From Clarkia xantiana subsp. parviflora (Eukaryota > Streptophyta > Magnoliopsida > Myrtales > Onagraceae): DNA of 64,000 nt. Location: contig JAPTYO010000004.1 of NCBI GenBank assembly GCA_036873135.1, positions 41,821,105 through 41,885,104 of the forward strand. The letters are read 5' to 3'. Below, piece by piece: positions 57,822 through 64,000 of the stretch. Each line of letters opens with the position of its first letter. The first letter of the stretch is position 1. The notes under the pieces are model-generated. The model was given only the letters and a program-made list of their open reading frames with translations, did no database searches and was not told the DNA's origin. The position numbers and the translations under genes were made by a program.

Positions 57822-58540
57822 TGTTGGATATATGTCCAATTCGGGTTCGTATTTACGTTTCGGACCTCGCAAACACGTCAGAACCACAAACGGATCTTAC
57901 CGCGGTCACCCCGGGTCAAAACGGTCCAGATGCGCGCAACACCCGGACTGGGACTTCCGGATTGCCATAAGGCAATCCGGACTGGTTCGTTTTGCCCAGA
58001 AATCCGGACCATGTCGGATGTCGACATGGTCCGGACTGCCGACTGGCACTGCGCACTTACCCCTAGCACTGCGCGCTTACCCCTATTTTTACTAAGTGTG
58101 AGAAGTCAGTGCGTACATAGCCAACCTCGATGTCGGTAAGCGTTTCCCTTTAAACCGGCATCGAACCGCATAAAACCGGGTACGGTTCTCGGGTTTCCTA
58201 TAAATAGGGACCTAGACCTCCCGTTTGACAACTTAACTCGAAACTCTCCCAAATTGGCTATTTGTGCTCTGACCTCTCTCTACACACTTTCTCTCTCTAG
58301 ATCGTGACTTAAGCATCGTAGAGGGCTCAACCAGTGTCACCCCCCCTCTCCATCCTGGTTATTGCCCGTTTTGTAGGACCCGACATGTAGCAGATCGAGA
58401 TCGGAGCCAAAGCCGAGTTCGGGGTTCGAGGTTCGCGGATCGAAGACCGTGACGTGCTGACGGGAGATTGTACCTGTGTACACATCCAGCCCGTTCGCGA
58501 AGAGAAACCCGAGGTGTTCCAGGTGGAATCGACCTCAACA
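57822..58540 (+). repeat. 3' LTR of the gag-only element
   Basis: 719 bp, same hairpins and TATA region as 22882-23579, ends CCTCAACA and is followed by GTTAC. Confidence 0.9.
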
Positions 58541-58545
58541 GTTAC

Positions 58546-58700
58546 CGGTGAACAATTTCATTTTTATTACATAATTAGTTGAACGCGGTCGAGAGGTATT
58601 CACCTCCTCTGTCGTTTCGAATGTTTTTAACCTTTCGGTTAATTAATTCTTGACCAGGTGCAAGTAGTTTTGAAAGCATTTGAGTCTATTAAATTAATGA
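58546..58700 (-). pseudogene. pol: Ancient Ty1/copia integrase core (right piece)
   Basis: On the minus strand, R-K-V-K-N-I-R-N-D-R-G-G-E-Y-L-S-T-A-F matches the copia integrase block around the second catalytic Asp (I-R-S-D-R-G-G-E-Y). It leads, after a shift, into the V-T-I-P-Y-T-P piece at 22881. It belongs to the same old element as 4951-6371. The left part of the protein cannot be followed beyond about 58700. Confidence 0.75.
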
Positions 58701-59218
58701 AATGTCAAGTAGATTATGTCGTAGCGAGACAAATGCAATTAAAAAAGAAATAGTCAAATGTGTAAAATTATTTTTTTAGAAAGTGATTTTTAGAAGACAA
58801 CACTTCAATTGCTTTGTAAGAATGATTTCCGATAAGCAGTAATTTAGAGAAAATCATTTTGAACCTGTGTTAAGAAACACTTCAATTTCATACCAAATGC
58901 TTTTAAATGTAAAATCAGTTTAGCCATACCCAACCAAACAAACGTTGCATTAGCGTCAACAGAGGCAGTCAAATTTGCAGTGATCAGACGATCCGACTAC
59001 ACACTAGCCCATAAGCTGGCTGCGCTATTCAAGCAAAGAGCGTTTGAACTCATTCCATTTTTCCTGCTTAGAGGTTTGCCACACTGGTTATTCTCTATTT
59101 ACGAAAATGAATCCCCAAATGTTTGAGAATCTCTCTTTTTGTTAGTTTGTTTGGTTTCAATTGTTTACGTAGATAACTTTTATATTTGTAACTTCACTAA
59201 TTCGTTGAATGAATGACT
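58701..59218. other. No feature recognised
   Basis: About 520 bp of AT-rich sequence. It may be the worn remainder of the old copia element, but I can show no protein match or repeat. Confidence 0.4.
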
Positions 59219-59226
59219 ATTTCGAG

Positions 59227-60009
59227 CAGCGTTATCAAAACCGGACCGGGCCGGCGGTCCGACCGGGTTCGAACCGGAACCGGTGCCTTCAACGGTCCGG
59301 TTCGTGTAAATCCGGAGGATGTAGGCGAACCCGGTCTGATACCCGGTTTTTTGTCGAACCGGCCGGTTTTGAGCAGACCGACCGGTCTTCCGGTCCGCCA
59401 GTTTGGTGCCCAGAATAGAAAAAAAAAACGCAGCGATAGATTTCTTGGAGATGTCGAGGACAGAGAGTCTTGGGCAGGAGACATGGTCGCCGGTAAATTC
59501 GACAATAACGTCAGATCTGAAATTTGGTTCCAAGAGAAGTCGAGCTGAAGTAGGGCGGACCTGAAGTTGAGGCTCCCGCCGGTCATCGCGTTGTCGAAGA
59601 GGTGGATGGATTCGAGAAAGCACGAGGTCAGAGCTGAGAGGTCGCCAGAGGAAAAGCGATTAGCTCTTAAGAGGAGTGATCTGAGCTCAGGTAAGGCGGA
59701 GAGGGAGAGAGTACGGGGGGAAGGGAAGAGAGGGAGAGAGGGGAGAGGAGAGGGAGAGGGAGGGGAAGGTGAGGGAGAGAGGGGAGAGGGAAGGTATGGT
59801 GGCTAGTGGAGGGTTAAGATTTCAATGTTTCATTGCTGGTGTCCATGGCCAAGAGCATTGTCTCATACTCTCATTGTTTGTACGGTACCTGCTGGCTGGG
59901 GAAGATGAAATCTGGAGTTGGACTGAACATCGAACCGCGGTCGGACCTGGTCGAACCGGAAGCCGGACCCTTTACCGGTTCAATGTCCGGTCCGGTTCTG
60001 ATAACACTG
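59227..60009. mobile_element. Nonautonomous hAT element (783 bp)
   Basis: Same family as 20854-21849: ends CAGCGTTATCAAAACCGGAC and GTCCGGTTCTGATAACACTG, perfect 8-bp duplications ATTTCGAG (59219-59226, 60010-60017). The left 190 bp and right 75 bp match the other copy. The middle is different: a gene-like fragment (59430-59690, minus strand) and a purine tract of GGGAGA repeats (59697-59795). Confidence 0.92.
59430..59690 (-). pseudogene. Captured leucine-rich-repeat gene fragment inside the hAT element
   Basis: The minus-strand frame reads as consecutive leucine-rich repeats: L-R-S-L-L-L-R-A-N-R-F-S-S-G, F-L-E-S-I-H-L-F-D-N-A-M-T-G-G, L-L-Q-L-D-F-S-W-N-Q-I-S-D, then after a 1-bp shift F-T-G-D and L-S-V-L-D-I-S-K. 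The spacing resembles the extracellular repeats of brassinosteroid-receptor-like kinases. It has no start, no kinase domain and is bounded by the hAT ends, so a captured piece of a host gene is the likely explanation. A sequence search would settle the source gene. Confidence 0.55.
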
Positions 60010-60120
60010 ATTTCGAGGGAAAAAAAAACCAAACAAACCATTGGAAAATTTATGAAACTGCCCCCCTGCGAAGTTGGAATTTGAAATATGCCCCTCAAAA
60101 GTTGGTTTTTATCAAAACGC

Positions 60121-60408
60121 CCCGTCCCGCTGATAATACCAGCGGGATGGGACGTGACATGTCAGCGGGACATGACATGTCCCGCTGACTACCACGCGGG
60201 ATGATCTGTCATCCCGCGTGGTACTGTCCCGCTGGTATTACCAGCGGGACGGGGAACCCGACAAAACGGGTTCCCCTAGGCGCAGGCGCGCATGTGACTC
60301 TGTCCCATGCGCGCCTGCGCCTAGGGGAACCCGTTTTGTCGGGTTCCCCGTCCCGCTGGTAATACCAGCGGGACAGGCGGCTGGTTTCGGGAAAAGAAAC
60401 CAGCCGCC
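60121..60408. repeat. Cluster of perfect inverted repeats upstream of the plant-mobile-domain gene
   Basis: Stems, each perfect: 60161-60174 with 60176-60189; 60191-60204 with 60209-60222; 60226-60294 with 60306-60374 (69 bp, 11-base loop); 60376-60388 with 60396-60408. Inside the 69-bp arms are smaller palindromes (GTCCCGCTGGTA and its complement; GGGGAACCCG...CGGGTTCCCC). CCCGCTGGTA-type words recur throughout. The cluster ends about 160 bp before the ATG at 60571. GC content is high against an AT-rich surround. Confidence 0.9.
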
Positions 60409-60570
60409 GCCCTATAATGAACCCTAACCTATTTTTTTTTTCTACCTATCTTCTTCAATTCCCTTCTCCTCCTACAAAAGCCCCCTTTCTATACCATAGT
60501 AAAATATAATTCTCTTATCAATTTACTTATAAAAAGAATTATATTTTCAATCTTAAATTTTCAAGGGGGA

Positions 60571-63500
60571 ATGGCTTACCATGGTGAAGGCAGTTCTTCC
60601 GGTTCAAGAAGAAGGATGAGTTTTGGCAAGGAACTGGGAGACAATACCGTTCTCTACATGAATAACGTACACAGGGCTAGTTTCGTCCACACGGACACGG
60701 TAAATTTTCTATTTTTTCTAGTAAATATAAATGTTTATATTGATACATAGATTAAATTAGATTGCGTAAATAGAGTACAATGCCAAATAAATATGTTATT
60801 GATACGAACGTAGATGTTATTTTTTGTTCGAAATAAAAGTATTTTTATAATTTTGAAATAAAAAAAAAAAGTGAAAATCGAAATTTAAAAAGTAGAAATT
60901 ACTGAGTATTGTTTTTAAATTTTGAAATTTGACAATATCTTTTTAAATGTCCAATTTAAAATTAGAAATCATAATTTAAAATTGATGTGCTTTAAAATGT
61001 AGAAACTTATTTTTGAAATTGTAGACTATTAATTAAAATTTTTATTAGAAGTTTAAATAACAAATCAGCGATTTTAGATAGTTTGAAATTATTGTCGAAA
61101 TTGTGTAAAAAAAATTTCCAAATTGAAAAAAAAAATGTTAATTATTGTCTTCCGGTTCCAATTTAGTGTGTTATTAAATGTTAACCGTAATTACGAAATT
61201 TAATAATTTTAATTTATTTTCTTATTTAAATACATAATATAAAAAATAAAAAATATTTGGTTTTCCAATTTCGAAATTATATTAGAAGTTAAAAAAAATT
61301 CAAATTAAAAAAATAAAACTGAAAAATATAGATTAGATTTTTTTTTAATCTCTATATTAAAAAATAAAATAAAAATAGAAATTATGGTGCTATTAAATTT
61401 TGAAATTAATTACGAATTTTCATGGTTTCTTATTAAATACGAGAAAAAATTTAAAATTATTGGGCTTTCAAATGTTCAAATTATTCTAGAAATAGTAAAA
61501 AAAATCAAATTAAAAATAACATTATTGAAAAATAGAGATTAAACGATTATTTTTTTAAACTTCTACTTAAAAATAGATATTACTGTGCTATTAAGTGTTG
61601 ACATAATTTACGAAAATTTTGAAAGTTTTTTTATTTAAAATGTCGAATTTATAGCGTTTTCAAATAGGGTTTCTACGAGTTCTGTAGAAATAATAAAAAA
61701 AAAATAAACTCTCAAATAAAATTAAAAACAGGATTTAAAAATAGAGATTAGATTAGACTTTTTTTTTTTTACATTTTGAATATAAAAACATAAATTAGAG
61801 TGTTATAATATATTAAAAGTATTTATGAAATTTGATAGTAATTTTAAATGTTGATTTTAAATAGAGAAATTAGAATTATGAAAAATAGATATTGGACATT
61901 ATTGAAGAAATATTTTTACATTGAAAAAACTTTGAAAATAAAATTGACGAATTAATTATTTTTAACTAATAACGAATAGTTTCATGTTGATAGATCGAGA
62001 CTCCGTGGCCCGAGTCACACTTTAGATGTGCAAAATTGTGGGAGATAGACGCCCGAACTGCGGGGTTCGTCGACCGGGCGGGCTTTCTTGATGCAGGATT
62101 GACATCTCGTATTGAGGTAGATGTTGGAATGATGCATGCTTTAGCGGAGAGGTGGCGACCAGAAACCCACAGTTTTCATCTTCCTACAGGTGAAATGACG
62201 ATTACTCTGAAGGATGTGGCGATGATCTTGGGGTTAAGGATAGATGGTCCGCCGATATCAGACCATTACAGAGATGGAATTGTATTAGATCCCGAAGTTT
62301 CAGTTGCGGGATTTATGAAAAATCACACTCTATCTCTTTTCCAGCGTTTGTTTGGTGAACAACCACCTGCCGACGAATTAATCAAAGGGACGTGTGATCT
62401 CAAGTGCAGCTGGTTGAAGAACACTTTCTTGAAAGAAAAAAATCATCCTCAGTTCAAAACAAACGATGATGAAGAAGCAGAAAAGAGAGCAAGAGCGTAT
62501 ATATTGTGTCTCTTAGGGACAGTTTTATTCGCAGACTCCAACGGATCGTTGGTGCCACTGCAATATTTATATTTTATCGAAGATCTGGACGTGTGCAGTC
62601 TCTACAGTTGGGGTTCTGCTGTATTGAGCCACTTATACAGGGGATTGTGCAAGTGGACTTGTAAAAAGTCAGCGACCAACATCGGCGGTTGTGGTGTGCT
62701 AGTACAGGTATTGAAAGTGCATTATTAATATTATTAATTACTTATATTATGTAATGGCATTTATCTCATATATAGGTGTGGTGTTGGACGTATCTCGCGC
62801 TTGGTAGACCCACCTGCTTTGGTCATGTTGAGGCTGGTCGTGCTGTCGGTTGTTGGTGGAGACAGAAAAAGAGTTCAAAGAAAACTGTCCAATCTCGTAC
62901 TAGGTGGTTTTACCGAGATGAACTTAAGATATTGAAGAACTCTGCGGTATTAAAATTAAATAATCGATCATTAGAATGGCTTATTATATTTATAGTTAAT
63001 ATGTTGACTCTAATATTGTTATAACACAGGTTACTTGGAACCCATGGACCGCGGAAGTTGCATCAATAATGCCACAAATTGCCAGAGAAGGTTGGGAATT
63101 GGCATACTTACAACTACCTCTGATCCACTTTAACTCTGTTGAATATCAACTGCCACAACGAGTGTATAAGCAGTTAGGCTTTGAATTTTATATCCCCGAG
63201 GTGTTCCCTGATCGACAATTATGGGATCGCCTCCACTCGTGTGCCCAATGGCATAAGTCACCGGCAACACCGTGGCATGTTACCCATGAGGAGTACATAT
63301 TGTTGTGGAACAACCGCAATGATCGTGATATGTATCCTATCCCTGAGCCCGAATGTGTGAGGTCGAAAGAATATTTCAAGTGGTATCGTCGTATTACAAC
63401 TTATTTAGCTAAAGATCACCCAGAAGTTGAAGTTGAAGCTGAAGAAGTTGAAGAACAACGACCATTGCATGTTCGCCCTTCGCAGGGGTATCTCGGTCAA

Positions 63501-64000
63501 CACGGTGACATGATAAGCTACATGGTAAGACAAGTGAAATATATCTTTATAAGTCTACAATTAAGTCATTCGAATAACCACTATTACGTGAATTGTTGAA
63601 CAGGTGCGTGGCTACAGTCTTATGTATAAACAGATAAGAAAATTGATGCATGACAATGGCCCTCCTAAGGAACGTTACAAAAAAATGATGGACATCACAA
63701 CTCATTGCTTGACTGTTTCTGGGCAACATGACATGCTCAATATACTTGAAGATGGAGACATGTCTGACTGTAGCATCGAGGAGGAACGTGAATACGCACA
63801 AGAAATGGATATACCTGATTCCCAACCTCCAATGGCTACTCAGTTTTCACAACCAGGATTTGTACAAGATAGGGTCGCCATGTCACAGTCTGCAAGGCCC
63901 GGCCCATTTCCTGGGCCTTATCCACCACCAGTTGGGCCTTATCCAACACCAGTCGGTCCTTATCCACCACTGCGTGGGTCTATTTCTTCACAACCTGGGC
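60571..64000 (+). CDS. Plant-mobile-domain (MAIN-like) protein, 3' end beyond the window
   Basis: Five visible exons, all introns GT-AG and phase 0: 60571-60699, 61994-62707, 62776-62946, 63030-63524, 63604-64000 (open at the edge), about 635 codons so far. The protein starts M-A-Y-H-G-E-G-S-S-S, has the family's early H-R-A-S block, then L-W-E-I-D-A-R-T-A-G-F, R-W-R-P-E-T-H-S-F-H-L-P-x-G-E-M-T-I-T-L-x-D-V and G-L-R-I-D-G-x-P-I at the heart of the plant mobile domain. V-T-W-N-P-W opens exon 4. The last exon ends in Pro-rich repeats (G-P-Y-P-x-P-V). No stop interrupts it. Family members include Arabidopsis MAIN, which acts in the nucleus in meristem maintenance and transposon silencing; many other copies are carried by transposons. 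Which of these applies here is not shown. Confidence 0.85.
60700..61993 (+). other. Intron 1 of the plant-mobile-domain gene
   Basis: 1,294 bp, very AT-rich with many A and T runs, GTAAAT donor and TTGATAG acceptor. I see no element inside it. Confidence 0.75.

Larger units (their letters stand above)
22882..58540 (+). mobile_element. Large gag-only LTR element (LARD-like) holding the nested Tat elements
   Basis: Two LTRs of the same family (22882-23579 and 57822-58540, TGTTGGAT...CCTCAACA) are flanked by GTTAC on the outer sides (22877-22881, 58541-58545), so they belong to one insertion although 35.7 kb apart. Without the nested elements it would be about 9.8 kb. It has a decayed Tat-type primer site and a gag-like gene with two zinc-knuckle-like motifs, but no protease, reverse transcriptase or integrase anywhere between its LTRs outside the nested elements. 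It would depend on proteins of another element. The Gag zinc-knuckle pattern and a following N-V-I-H-G motif tie it to the Tat group. Confidence 0.85.

Noticed and set aside
22882..58540. Reading the two LTRs as independent solo LTRs
   Set aside because: Only the outer sides share GTTAC; the inner side of the left LTR has a primer-site-like sequence and a gag-like gene, and the inner side of the right LTR is not GTTAC.
60018..60570. hAT element extending into the hairpin cluster
   Set aside because: The hAT ends and 8-bp duplications close at 60017; the palindromes share no sequence with its ends.
1..64000. tRNA, rRNA or small nuclear RNA genes
   Set aside because: I looked for tRNA-like arms and box A/B motifs by eye and saw none I could support; a covariance-model search would be needed to exclude them.

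Overview
This is repeat-dense DNA of a flowering plant; the sequence does not name the species. The evidence is wall-to-wall plant-type LTR retrotransposons, Ty1/copia primer-binding sites of the initiator-Met tRNA type, Tat-like Ty3/gypsy elements, hAT-type nonautonomous transposons, and one host-like gene of the plant mobile domain (MAIN-like) family at the right edge. I see no rRNA, tRNA, CRISPR, operon or other bacterial feature.

Layout. 1-574 is the 5' end of a minus-strand Tat-like element. 575-4609 is the 3' part of a degenerate plus-strand Ty3/gypsy element, followed by a tiny LTR element (4617-4950). The backbone of the rest is an ancient minus-strand Ty1/copia element. Its integrase region survives in three pieces (4951-6371, 22836-22881, 58546 to about 58700) that were pushed apart by two insertions only 46 bp apart. 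The first is a plus-strand Ty1/copia element (6372-22830). It holds a minus-strand Ty3/gypsy element (8673-18766, itself hit by a solo LTR at 13212-14002) and a hAT element (20854-21849). The second is a 35.7-kb-spanning, gag-only LTR element (22882-58540). It holds two nested Tat-like elements (A, 28908-51094; B, 30565-41601, inside the gag of A) and a solo LTR (53519-57172) that carries a 2.4-kb noncoding copia-type element (54085-56473). Target-site duplications were read for most of these, so the order of insertion can be followed.

The most interesting content is in the Tat-like elements. A, B and the 8673-18766 element each carry, between pol and the 3' LTR, an extra gene on the strand opposite gag-pol. 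In A and B it has its own TATA box, a 7-nt first coding exon, two plant-sized introns in matching positions, a conserved N-terminal domain and a C-terminal coiled coil. In B it would be about 835 codons and is broken by a single CGA-to-TGA change. Tandem repeats that differ between elements lie between pol and this gene. The LTR U3 regions also hold tandem repeats just upstream of the TATA box.

Right of the nest, a hAT element (59227-60009) carries what looks like a captured leucine-rich-repeat gene fragment. A set of perfect inverted repeats (60121-60408) then precedes a five-exon plant-mobile-domain gene (60571 to the window end), the only coding unit here that looks intact. All retroelement reading frames except short stretches carry stops or frameshifts, mostly C-to-T type, so the retroelements in this window look inactive.
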